Source of the DNA: CAYRPN01 sp964426135 | GTDB taxonomy: Bacteria; Planctomycetota; Phycisphaerae; Phycisphaerales; Phycisphaeraceae | Assembly (NCBI GenBank): GCA_964426135.1 | Contig: CAYRPN010000174.1 | Span: 1-9,764 of the forward strand | Length of the DNA stretch: 9,764 nucleotides | Reading direction: 5' to 3' | Shown: positions 1 through 6,462 of the stretch, piece after piece | Numbering within the stretch: position 1 is the stretch's first letter | Layout: each line of letters opens with the position of its first letter | Notes under the pieces: generated by a model | Databases searched by the model: none | The model's input: the letters and a program-made list of their open reading frames with translations, nothing else | Told to the model about the DNA's origin: nothing | Program-made: the position numbers and the translations under genes

Positions 1-27
1 ATTCCGGCGATGCTGGGTGCCATGGGT

Positions 28-101
28 AAGCGGAGTCTTCGGAGCTTACCCGTGCGAAGGTGACGCAAGGCGCACGGGTAAGCTCCGCCGAGCCTCCGCT
101 T
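28..101. repeat. Long imperfect inverted repeat (hairpin)
   Basis: Positions 40-56 and 71-87 are a perfect 17-bp inverted repeat around a 14-nt loop (57-70). After a short mismatched bulge, the stem continues with AAGCGGAG (28-35) against CTCCGCTT (94-101). No T-run follows, so a classical intrinsic terminator is not supported. It could be a REP or MITE-like element or a processing hairpin of an upstream transcript whose gene lies outside the window. Confidence 0.6.
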
Positions 102-157
102 TCTCATGACACACTTGCAGGCAGTCGCCGGAAAAGTGGACTACACCCAGCACAACC

Positions 158-188
158 GGTGCGTCCGCGCGGACTTGACGCACCCTAC
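158..188 (-). repeat. REP-like element, copy A1 (GTAG plus hairpin)
   Basis: Read on the minus strand, this is GTAG, then the stem GGTGCGTC, an 11-nt loop and the stem GACGCACC. A GTAG-type foot beside a hairpin is the arrangement known for REP sequences mobilised by RAYT (IS200/IS605-like) transposases. The match with copy A2 (1838-1868) is exact over 38 bp (153-190 against 1836-1873, opposite orientation), so the two copies flank the phosphatase gene as inverted repeats. No RAYT gene is present here. REP identity is inferred from structure. Confidence 0.7.
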
Positions 189-190
189 GC

Positions 191-196
191 TACACT
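191..196 (+). promoter_or_regulatory. Possible -10 box for a leaderless transcript
   Basis: TACACT lies 6 nt upstream of the ATG at 203. If it is a -10 box, transcription would start at about the A of the ATG, giving a leaderless mRNA, which fits the lack of any Shine-Dalgarno sequence. No -35 hexamer is correctly spaced: the TTGACG at 175-180 is only 10 bp away and belongs to the REP-like element. This is a weak call from motif and position alone. Confidence 0.25.
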
Positions 197-202
197 GTCC
201 CC

Positions 203-1798
203 ATGAACGCCGCCGTCTTTCTCGACCGCGACAACACGCTCATCCACAACGACGGCGACCTGGGCGACCCCGCGCAGGTGAAACTCATCATGGGCGCGGC
301 CTCGGCGATCGCGTCGCTCAAGGGCCTTAATCTCAAGATCATCGTGGTCAGCAACCAGGGCGGCGTCGCCCGCGGCAAGTACGGCGAAGCCGACGTCGTC
401 GCGGTCAACGATCGCATCAACGAACTCATCCGCGCCAACAGCGGCGTGGCGATTGATCGATTTTATTTCTGCCCGTACCACCCCGAGGGCATCGTCGAAA
501 GGTATCGCCGGGAGCATCCGTGGCGCAAGCCGCGGCCGGGCATGCTGCTGCAGGCGGCCAAGGATTTTCAACTCGATCTCAAGTCGTGCTGGATGATCGG
601 CGACCAGATGCGCGACGTGCTGGCTGGGTACGCGGCGGGCGCGGTGCCGATCCTGATCGGCGATCCGGGGCATCCGCCCGCGCCGACGCCGGCGGTGCCG
701 CCGGGCGTGCCGGATGAGCGCTGGGTGCAGAACGCGACGGCGACGATCCGCGTCGAGGATGATTTTTTCGTCGCCCGCAATCTCATCGAGGCCGTGCGAC
801 TGATCGGGCAGCAGCGCCGGCCGACGAACGTGGCGGCGGCGATGAAGGCGCAGCGCGAGGAGGTCGTGCCGCGAAATCTGCCGCGCGTGGCGACGGCGGC
901 GTTCGATCCGGACTCGGTGCAGGTGGTGGCGTCGGAGCATCCGCTCATCGGTCGCGCTGACAAGTCGGCGGCAGGGGCGGCGGTCGTCGGCGTGGAGGAG
1001 TCGGTCGAACCGGAGCCGGTGATCCACGTGGTGGCGGAACGTTCAGGCAAAGGCGAACCCGCGAGGGGCGATGCGGCGGAAGGCCGGGCGAAATCGCGCG
1101 GCAAGGATTCCGCAGCCGACGAAAGCGGTCGCGCCGCGCCGCGCTCCGCCCGCCGCAGGGACATCGAGGCCGGTCTGGAGGCAGGCGCCGTCACCGCTGA
1201 AGAGCAGGATGCCCTGCACGCCGACGGAGATGTCGCAGCCGGTGACGCAAGTGCTGAACGTCACCGGCCCACGCGCCGGCCACCGGGGCGGGCGGCCGCG
1301 AAGTCGGAGGCGGCGGCCATCGAAGAGAAACCGCGAACCAGTCGCGCCAAGGCACCGGCTCATGCGGCAGCGGAATCGCCGGTGGCGGAGTCCGCGACGG
1401 CGCCCTCATCCGCGCCCGTTCCCGCCAAAGTCTCATCGGAAAACGCGATCCCGGCTACAGGCGTTGGTGAAAATCGCCCCGGGACTGCCGGCGCCGCGGG
1501 TTCTTCCTCCGTGCCGGCGAAGGATGCCGCCGCCTTCGCCGAGGCCGCAAGCAGCACGGGCACCGGCATCGAACCGACGCTGCGGCAGATTCTCCAGGAA
1601 CTTCGCAACCAGCGCAGCCTCGGCGGCGAGTTCTCGTTCGTGATGGTCATGGCGATCGTCGTGCAGATGCTCGCCATCGTCTGTCTGCTTGCGGGCCTCT
1701 TGATGGGCGGCGACAACGATGGCCTGTTCACGCGCTGGGCGGTGTGTGCCGTGCTGCTGCAACTGACGACGATCGCGCTGCTTCTGTTCAGACGGTGA
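203..1798 (+). CDS. GmhB-like HAD-IIIA phosphatase with disordered linker and two C-terminal membrane helices
   Basis: The N-terminal ~200 residues are a HAD subclass IIIA phosphatase closest to D-glycero-D-manno-heptose-1,7-bisphosphate 7-phosphatase (GmhB, ADP-heptose synthesis). Motif I is D8-R-D10-N-T12, motif II is S50 in SNQGGVARG, motif III is K109 in RKPRPGM and motif IV is G133-D134 with D138. The GmhB zinc loop is only partly kept: C90 and H93 occur in CPYHP, but the later CxC just before RKP reads H105-P-W107. Residues ~205-450 are Ala/Pro/Glu/Arg-rich and look disordered. Residues 457-471 form a likely amphipathic helix, followed by membrane helices at ~479-501 and ~512-529 and a final RR. 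GmhB is normally ~190 residues and soluble, so at 531 aa this is a fusion that probably tethers the enzyme to the membrane. The ATG at 203 directly precedes the motif I strand and has no ribosome binding site. The exact substrate is uncertain. Confidence 0.85.
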   Translation: MNAAVFLDRDNTLIHNDGDLGDPAQVKLIMGAASAIASLKGLNLKIIVVSNQGGVARGKYGEADVVAVNDRINELIRANSGVAIDRFYFCPYHPEGIVERYRREHPWRKPRPGMLLQAAKDFQLDLKSCWMIGDQMRDVLAGYAAGAVPILIGDPGHPPAPTPAVPPGVPDERWVQNATATIRVEDDFFVARNLIEAVRLIGQQRRPTNVAAAMKAQREEVVPRNLPRVATAAFDPDSVQVVASEHPLIGRADKSAAGAAVVGVEESVEPEPVIHVVAERSGKGEPARGDAAEGRAKSRGKDSAADESGRAAPRSARRRDIEAGLEAGAVTAEEQDALHADGDVAAGDASAERHRPTRRPPGRAAAKSEAAAIEEKPRTSRAKAPAHAAAESPVAESATAPSSAPVPAKVSSENAIPATGVGENRPGTAGAAGSSSVPAKDAAAFAEAASSTGTGIEPTLRQILQELRNQRSLGGEFSFVMVMAIVVQMLAIVCLLAGLLMGGDNDGLFTRWAVCAVLLQLTTIALLLFRR

Positions 1799-1837
1799 TC
1801 CTTCAGGAACCGTGCGAGATCAAGTCCGCGGTTTGGC

Positions 1838-1868
1838 GTAGGGTGCGTCAAGTCCGCGCGGACGCACC
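1838..1868 (+). repeat. REP-like element, copy A2
   Basis: GTAG at 1838-1841 is followed by stem GGTGCGTC (1842-1849), an 11-nt loop and stem GACGCACC (1861-1868). It lies in the 175-bp gap between the phosphatase stop and the LRR lipoprotein start, opposite in orientation to copy A1. A partial echo of the loop (CAAGTCCGCG) occurs just upstream at 1821-1830. I see nothing else defined in this gap. Confidence 0.7.
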
Positions 1869-1973
1869 GGTTGGACTTCCGCTGAAAACCACTCCCTCAC
1901 GGTCGTGGCTCGTTGCGGAAGGTTCTCGTGAGAGATTTGGATCAGACACGCCTGCAACGACCACTGAAACAAC

Positions 1974-3059
1974 ATGCGAACACACATGTTCCATCGCCTT
2001 GCATCCGATGCGTTCTCCCTGTTGCACCTCATCGGCGCGACGATTGTCATCGCGTGCGGACTCGCCGGCTGCGGCGGCGCGGCATCGGAAGCGGACAAGT
2101 CCGCCGACGCCGGCGTCATGAAAGCGCCGCCGTCCGCTTCGAACAGCGCTACATTCTCCATCGACGACTTGCACAAGGCTCTGCGCGCCCGCAATCCACA
2201 GTACACCGGCCAGGCAAAAGTGGAGTCGCGCGACGGCGAAACCGCGCCGTTCTTCATCGATCTGTCGAACATGCAGGTGAAGGATCTGTCGCCGCTGAAG
2301 GGATTGCCGCTGGGCCTGCTGAAGATCGATCGCAATCCGATCAGCGATCTGTCGGTGCTGAAGGACATGCCGTTGCAGGGGCTGTACCTGGATGACACGC
2401 CGGTGTCGGACCTGTCGCCGCTGGCGGGGTCGAAGACGCTGCTGGAACTGGCGCTGTCGCGGACGAAGGTGTCGGACCTGTCAGCATTGAAGGGCACGCC
2501 GCTCAAGGCGCTGTACCTGGAGGAGACGCCGGTGAAGGATTTGTCGCCGCTGGCGGGATCGCAGCTTCAGGTGCTGCACCTGAGCAAGACGGCTGTTTCC
2601 GATCTCTCGCCTTTGAAGGACGCGCCGCTGCAGCAGTTGAATCTGTTGGGCACGCGGGTGACGGACCTGCGGCCGTGCGCCACGATGCCGCTGAAACTGC
2701 TCTGGCTCAACAGTTGTCCGGTGAGCGATCTGACTCCACTGGCGGCGGTGCGGAGCCTCGAAAGCCTGACGCTGTACAGCACGAACGTCGCCGACCTGTC
2801 GCCGATCGCCGGGCTGCGCCTTCGCCGGCTGCACATCGGCAACACGCCCGTCACCGACCTGACGCCGCTGGCGAAGATGAGCCTGGACCGGCTGATCTTC
2901 CATCCCGGCAAGATCACCAAGGGGCTTGCGGTCGTCCGCGACGAGATGCCGGGGATCTCCGAGATCGGCCTGGAATTTCACGATGGCCTGGCGCCGGGCG
3001 AGTTGATGACGCCCAAGGAGTTCTGGAAACGATTCGACGCGGGTGAGTTTCGCAAGTGA
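1974..3059 (+). CDS. Leucine-rich-repeat lipoprotein (internalin-type SDLSPL repeats)
   Basis: The N-terminus is a lipoprotein signal peptide: hydrophobic residues 14-31, then lipobox L30-A-G-C33, so the mature protein should carry a lipid on Cys33. After a short Ala/Ser/Asp linker there are about ten leucine-rich repeats of 21-22 residues. Their consensus is SDLSPLxGxPLxxLxLxxTxV, spanning roughly residues 100-315. The tail ends PKEFWKRFDAGEFRK, a charged motif that in my recollection recurs at the C-termini of planctomycete SDLSPL-type LRR proteins. Such repeats usually form a curved protein-binding surface. Here it would face the periplasm or cell surface. The ligand cannot be told. The start could also be Met5 (1986), and neither has a Shine-Dalgarno sequence. 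There is no kinase domain. The gene sits between the phosphatase and the Tad cluster without visible co-transcription, being 175 bp and 325 bp from its neighbours. Confidence 0.85.
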   Translation: MRTHMFHRLASDAFSLLHLIGATIVIACGLAGCGGAASEADKSADAGVMKAPPSASNSATFSIDDLHKALRARNPQYTGQAKVESRDGETAPFFIDLSNMQVKDLSPLKGLPLGLLKIDRNPISDLSVLKDMPLQGLYLDDTPVSDLSPLAGSKTLLELALSRTKVSDLSALKGTPLKALYLEETPVKDLSPLAGSQLQVLHLSKTAVSDLSPLKDAPLQQLNLLGTRVTDLRPCATMPLKLLWLNSCPVSDLTPLAAVRSLESLTLYSTNVADLSPIAGLRLRRLHIGNTPVTDLTPLAKMSLDRLIFHPGKITKGLAVVRDEMPGISEIGLEFHDGLAPGELMTPKEFWKRFDAGEFRK

Positions 3060-3095
3060 GCGGGGCTGAGTGCGGAGGCTCTCGCTTCACGCCGC

Positions 3096-3130
3096 AAATC
3101 TGAAATCTGAAATCTGAAATTTGAAATTTC
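3096..3130 (+). repeat. Heptamer tandem array (AAATCTG), 5 units
   Basis: Three exact AAATCTG units are followed by AAATTTG and AAATTTC, with exact 7-bp spacing. It is AT-rich in an otherwise GC-rich region and starts 36 bp after the LRR gene stop. It resembles the heptameric short tandemly repeated repetitive (STRR) sequences known from cyanobacteria in period, not in sequence. Confidence 0.85.
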
Positions 3131-3145
3131 AGAACCAGGAACCCG

Positions 3146-3259
3146 TCCCCCACTCCCATCCCCAACCCCACCCCAACTCCCACCCCCCAACTCCCCCCCC
3201 CCAACTCACCCCCCAACTCCCACCCCCAACTCACCCCCCAACTCCCAACCCCCAACCCC
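3146..3259 (+). repeat. G-free C-rich low-complexity tract
   Basis: There is no G on the + strand for 114 nt. The motif CCAACTC recurs at 3173, 3187, 3201, 3213, 3226 and 3238, spaced 14, 14, 12, 13 and 12 bp, which looks like a decayed double-heptamer array. The minus strand has many runs of 3-10 G and is a G-quadruplex candidate, with a matching i-motif on the + strand. An open frame runs through it into cpaB, but its His/Pro/Gln-only translation is an artefact of the repeat. Confidence 0.85.
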
Positions 3260-3291
3260 GCTCTCGCCGCCCCCTGCCCCTCGCCATTCGC

Positions 3292-3297
3292 TACAAT
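3292..3297 (+). promoter_or_regulatory. Possible -10 box upstream of cpaB
   Basis: TACAAT differs from the TATAAT consensus at one position and is preceded by CGC, as is the TACACT upstream of the first gene. No TTGACA-like -35 lies 16-18 bp upstream, where the DNA is C-rich. It would leave an untranslated leader of about 80 nt before the ATG at 3385. It is the best -10 match in the 3060-3384 gap. Confidence 0.3.
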
Positions 3298-3384
3298 CCT
3301 TCAGCGGCTGTCGACCCTCGCGCAAGGATCCAGCGTGAACGACCCTCCTCGCCGCGTACATTCCGTTTACGGAGTTCCCCTTCG

Positions 3385-4230
3385 ATGAGTCAGTCCCCCG
3401 GTTCCCCCGGTTCGCCCGTCGTCCCTCCGCCGCCGCCCATCGGCGGCGCCAAGGTGGTCGTGGCTGCCTTGGGTCTCGGCTTGCTCGCCGTGATCATCCT
3501 GAGCGTTTACATCCAGAACGTGAAGGACCAGGTTGCCGCGGAGCAGTTCACGGTCTTCGTGCTCACCAAGAAAGTGCGCGTCGGCGATTCCATCAACCGC
3601 AAGGACTGGGTCGGCATCCCGGTGCCCAAGCGCGATGTCTTCGTCAAGGGCTTCGGCGACCTGGGCGCCATCGTCAGCATGAACGGTCGTGATGATGAAC
3701 TACAGGCGAACATCACCGGCGGCAAGAAGTGGGAAGTCAACGCGCCCGATGGCTCGATCGTCACCTACGCGTTCTTCACTAAACAACTGGACCGCACCGA
3801 ACTGGACATCGACGAAGGCTGCGTTCGTGTCGCGCTTCCGATCAAGAGCAAGGGCACCCCGGGCGGCCTGCGCCCGGGCATGCGCGTGGACATCGCCGCC
3901 CCGATGACGACCGGCGGTCAGATTCCCGAGGTGAAAAAAGTGATGCACCACATGGTGGTCAAGTCGGTGGGCACGTTCACGCTGGCCGAGGAAGGCGCGG
4001 GCGAGAACACGAAACAGATTCGCAGCTACAACTCCATCAGCATCGACGTGACGCCTGAGATCGCCACGCAGCTTTCGACGCTGGAAAAGATGGTGAAGGC
4101 GATCGGCGAGTTTGAAATTTACATCGCGCCCCAGACGGAACGCGAGCAACCCTGGAGCGGCAAACTCGGCACGATCAACCCGGAGGTGATGGAACTGATC
4201 CGCAAGCACCTGCCGGGCAAGCTGCCGTAG
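3385..4230 (+). CDS. cpaB: Flp/Tad pilus assembly protein CpaB (RcpC)
   Basis: This is a CpaB/RcpC-family protein of 281 aa, an envelope component that works with the outer-membrane secretin of Tad (type IVc) pili. A short Pro/Gly/Ser-rich N-terminus is followed by one membrane helix at ~23-43. A SAF-like region then starts near residue 55 (VFVLTKKVRVGDSI...WVGIPVPKRDV). The family hallmark is at ~147-170, where VRVALPIKSKGTPGGLRPGM leads into RVDI. The ATG at 3385 is chosen because the frame upstream is only the C-rich repeat and because the Pro-rich tail plus membrane helix is the usual family N-terminus. A GGAG sits 10 nt upstream, the only Shine-Dalgarno-like sequence seen before any gene here, although its spacing is long. 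Next comes the FHA-CpaF gene, 195 bp away. The secretin gene that often follows cpaB is absent. Confidence 0.88.
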   Translation: MSQSPGSPGSPVVPPPPPIGGAKVVVAALGLGLLAVIILSVYIQNVKDQVAAEQFTVFVLTKKVRVGDSINRKDWVGIPVPKRDVFVKGFGDLGAIVSMNGRDDELQANITGGKKWEVNAPDGSIVTYAFFTKQLDRTELDIDEGCVRVALPIKSKGTPGGLRPGMRVDIAAPMTTGGQIPEVKKVMHHMVVKSVGTFTLAEEGAGENTKQIRSYNSISIDVTPEIATQLSTLEKMVKAIGEFEIYIAPQTEREQPWSGKLGTINPEVMELIRKHLPGKLP

Positions 4231-4232
4231 GA

Positions 4233-4256
4233 AGCCGATAGCCGATAGCCGTTAGC
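4233..4256 (+). repeat. Heptamer array (AGCCGAT), left arm of a palindromic cassette
   Basis: AGCCGAT, AGCCGAT, AGCCGTT and a partial AGC run in exact 7-bp register, starting 2 bp after the cpaB stop. The reverse complement of this unit reappears at 4364-4409, on the other side of the REP-like pair. Confidence 0.8.
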
Positions 4257-4277
4257 TTCAAGGCAAGTGACTTCCGT

Positions 4278-4363
4278 GTAGGGTGCGTCAAGGCTTGGCG
4301 CGGACGCACCGCAGTCAACGGGAACGCAACGTGGTGCGTCCGCGCGGACTTGACGCACCCTAC
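4278..4363. repeat. REPIN-like inverted pair of REP-like elements (copies A3 and A4)
   Basis: Copy A3 is on the + strand: GTAG 4278-4281, stem GGTGCGTC 4282-4289, 13-nt loop, stem GACGCACC 4303-4310. Copy A4 is on the minus strand at 4333-4363, with the same 11-nt loop as A1 and A2. They face each other across 22 nt, so the outer 15 bases of each copy (4278-4292 and 4349-4363) are perfect inverted repeats. Two inverted REPs around a short spacer is the definition of a REPIN. A3 differs mainly in its loop. Confidence 0.75.
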
Positions 4364-4409
4364 GGCTTATGGCTATCGGCTAACGGCTAACGGCTAAAGG
4401 CTAACGGCT
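4364..4409 (+). repeat. Heptamer array (GGCTAAC), right arm of the cassette
   Basis: GGCTTAT, GGCTATC, GGCTAAC, GGCTAAC, GGCTAAA, GGCTAAC and a partial GGCT run in exact 7-bp register. They are the inverse of the 4233-4256 array (GTTAGCC and GATAGCC on the other strand). The array ends in an 18-nt pyrimidine run that abuts the cpaF start codon. Confidence 0.85.
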
Positions 4410-4425
4410 CTCCCCCTCCTCCCCC

Positions 4426-6285
4426 ATGGAATTCCTTCTCTACGACCACAGCACGAACACCCGCACGACGCTCAACGTCGACGGCGATGTCATGGTCATC
4501 GGCCGCGATGACGGCTGCGCCATCCGGTTGATCAGCCAGTTCGTCGCCCGCAAGCACGCACAGATCACCCGCAAGGGCAATCAGATTTTCGTCGAGCCGA
4601 TCGGCCGGGCGGGCACGCGCGTCGGCAACCGCGAACTGGTGCCCGGCAAACCCGTCAAGATCGACTTCGGCGACGAAGTGCAGATCGGGCAGTATTCCAT
4701 CTCGCCGCTGAGTCCCGGTCGCAAGGCGGCGCAGTTCGATAACCGGCGCGAGCTGCACAACCAGCTCATGCTCTTTGAGCAGAAGGTGCACAGCGAACTG
4801 CTCGCGCGGATGAATCTCCGCGTCACCGGGCACATCAATAAATCCGACCCGGCGTTCGGCGCGCAGGTCGTGGAAAACCTGCGTTCGATCCTGATCGAAC
4901 TGCTCCCGAAAATGGAGCACGATCTGATCGTGCACACGGTGTACACGAACCTGCATCGCCTCTCGATTGCCGAAGTCGTGCGCCAGTGCCAGGGAAAATT
5001 CCAGACGGATTATCAGGCCGGCGACGAGCGGCTGCGCGATCCCGAGCGCGACAAGATGATCAATGATCTGGTCGTCTCGATGGTCGACCAGATGAACCTG
5101 CGATTCGACCCGACCAGCGTCAACGAAGACCTGACCACGGCTGAGAAAGAGTTCGACGAAATCTTTCCGCAGTTCATGCCGTCGATCACCAAGGGCCTGG
5201 CGCAGTACATGGTCGTGCGCCTGATCGCCAAGGATTTGCTCGACATCATGTTCGGCTTAGGTCCGCTGCAGGACCTTCTGGACATGGCGAACGTCAGCGA
5301 AATCATGGTGGTGGGCAAGGACCGAATCTACGTGGAAAAAGCGGGCGTGATTCAGCCGACGACGCGCAGTTTCTTCAGCGACGACGTGCTGCTCTCCGTG
5401 ATCGAGCGCATCCTGACGCCGGTGGGGCGCCGCATCGATACGAGTACGCCGCTGGTGGACGCGCGCTTGCTCGATGGCAGCCGCATCAACGTGATCATCA
5501 ACCCGCTGTCGCTGGTCGGCCCCTGCGTGACGATCCGCAAGTTCGGGTGGATTCCGTTCACGATGGACGACCTGATCGACCGCGGCAGCCTCAGCGAGCA
5601 GACGGCGGAGTTCCTGCAGGGCTGCGTGATCGGCCGGCAGAACATCGTCATCAGTGGCGGCACCGGCTCGGGCAAGACGACGATGCTGAATGTGCTCAGC
5701 GCCTACGCCCGGCCGAGCGAGCGCATCATCACGATCGAGGAATCGGCGGAACTGAAACTGCCGCAGCCGCACGTCGTCGTGCTCGAAGGCCGGCCCGCCA
5801 ATATCGAGGGCAAGGGCAGCTATTCCATCCGCGATCTGGTGCGAAACAGCCTGCGCATGCGGCCCGACCGCATCATCGTCGGCGAAGTGCGCGGCCCCGA
5901 AGCGCTCGACATGCTGCAGGCGATGAACACGGGCCACGACGGCGCGCTTTCCACGCTCCACGCCAATACGCCTGACGATGCGATGAAGCGTCTGGAGACG
6001 CTGGTGCTCATGGCGGTGGACATGCCTGTGCGCGCCATCCGCGACCAGATCGTCAGTGCTGTGGACATGGTGGTGCAGATCGCCCGCTTCGCCAACGGCC
6101 GGCGACGCGTCACGCAGATCACGGAAATCAACGCGATCGACCCGGACACGGGCTCGATCCGCTGCGAGGATATTTTCATCCTCCGCGACGGCGATCAGCC
6201 GCGGCTGCGGCACACGGGTTACATTCCAAGTTTTGCCAAGGATCTGATCAAGAAGGGAATCATTGATGTGAAGGTGTTTTTGTAG
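4426..6285 (+). CDS. cpaF: FHA domain fused to CpaF/TadA secretion ATPase
   Basis: This is the cytoplasmic hexameric ATPase that powers Tad pilus assembly, 619 aa. Residues 1-95 are a forkhead-associated fold (GR at 26-27, ARKHA at 41-45, GTRVGNREL at 63-71). Residues ~110-270 form a helical CpaF N-terminal region, followed by the ATPase core. Walker A is GGTGSGKTT (411-419, K417). The acidic box is TIEESAEL (436-443). The Walker B region is RMRPDRIIVGEVRG (477-490, E487). The His box has H504 and H512 in GHDGALSTLHANT. The ATPase looks fully functional. In the FHA part the usual phosphate-binding Ser of SRxH is Ala41 and the Asn of NGT is Ala62, so classical phosphothreonine binding is doubtful. 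The ATG at 4426 starts the first FHA strand and is preceded by a pyrimidine tract, not a Shine-Dalgarno. tadB follows after 177 bp. Confidence 0.93.
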   Translation: MEFLLYDHSTNTRTTLNVDGDVMVIGRDDGCAIRLISQFVARKHAQITRKGNQIFVEPIGRAGTRVGNRELVPGKPVKIDFGDEVQIGQYSISPLSPGRKAAQFDNRRELHNQLMLFEQKVHSELLARMNLRVTGHINKSDPAFGAQVVENLRSILIELLPKMEHDLIVHTVYTNLHRLSIAEVVRQCQGKFQTDYQAGDERLRDPERDKMINDLVVSMVDQMNLRFDPTSVNEDLTTAEKEFDEIFPQFMPSITKGLAQYMVVRLIAKDLLDIMFGLGPLQDLLDMANVSEIMVVGKDRIYVEKAGVIQPTTRSFFSDDVLLSVIERILTPVGRRIDTSTPLVDARLLDGSRINVIINPLSLVGPCVTIRKFGWIPFTMDDLIDRGSLSEQTAEFLQGCVIGRQNIVISGGTGSGKTTMLNVLSAYARPSERIITIEESAELKLPQPHVVVLEGRPANIEGKGSYSIRDLVRNSLRMRPDRIIVGEVRGPEALDMLQAMNTGHDGALSTLHANTPDDAMKRLETLVLMAVDMPVRAIRDQIVSAVDMVVQIARFANGRRRVTQITEINAIDPDTGSIRCEDIFILRDGDQPRLRHTGYIPSFAKDLIKKGIIDVKVFL

Positions 6286-6291
6286 AGTCCG

Positions 6292-6441
6292 TCATTTAGC
6301 CGGCGGGCTTGCCCGCCGCGAACCGACGAACTTCTTGAGCGCGGAACCCGAAGTGCCCGATCCGTACGCACTGCACGAGTATGCAACCGGTACCCACCAG
6401 GTGCCGGATGCCCTCGGCGGGCAAGCCCGCCGGCTAAATGA
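6292..6441. repeat. MITE/REPIN-like cassette with 27-bp perfect inverted repeats (family B)
   Basis: Positions 6292-6318 and 6415-6441 are perfect inverted repeats of 27 bp enclosing a 96-bp core. Each arm contains its own hairpin, GGCGGGC-TT-GCCCGCC, next to a TTAGC foot. The cassette fills nearly all of the 177-bp gap between cpaF and tadB. A third copy of the arm lies at 8623-8647. There is no coding capacity, so any mobility must come from elsewhere. Confidence 0.8.
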
Positions 6442-6462
6442 AGGCAGATCGAAACCGTTGAC

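Noticed and set aside
175..180. TTGACG as a -35 box
   Set aside because: It is only 10 bp from the TACACT and is an internal part of the REP-like repeat, found again at 4351-4356.
185..1027. 280-residue open frame on the minus strand opposite the phosphatase gene
   Set aside because: Its composition is His/Arg/Asp-rich, typical of an antisense shadow of a GC-rich gene. The + strand has clear HAD motifs.
1071..1643. Possible frameshift or second gene in the phosphatase linker
   Set aside because: The alternative frame is Arg/Pro-rich with no recognisable domain, while the main frame runs unbroken from the HAD domain to two good membrane helices.
3121..3384. N-terminal extension of cpaB from a TTG at 3121
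   Set aside because: The added 88 residues are mostly translated heptamer and C-rich repeat (His, Pro, Gln, Asn). The ATG at 3385 gives the normal CpaB N-terminus.
5257..6213. 318-residue minus-strand open frame opposite cpaF
   Set aside because: It is a shadow of the ATPase core, which carries every Walker and box motif on the + strand.
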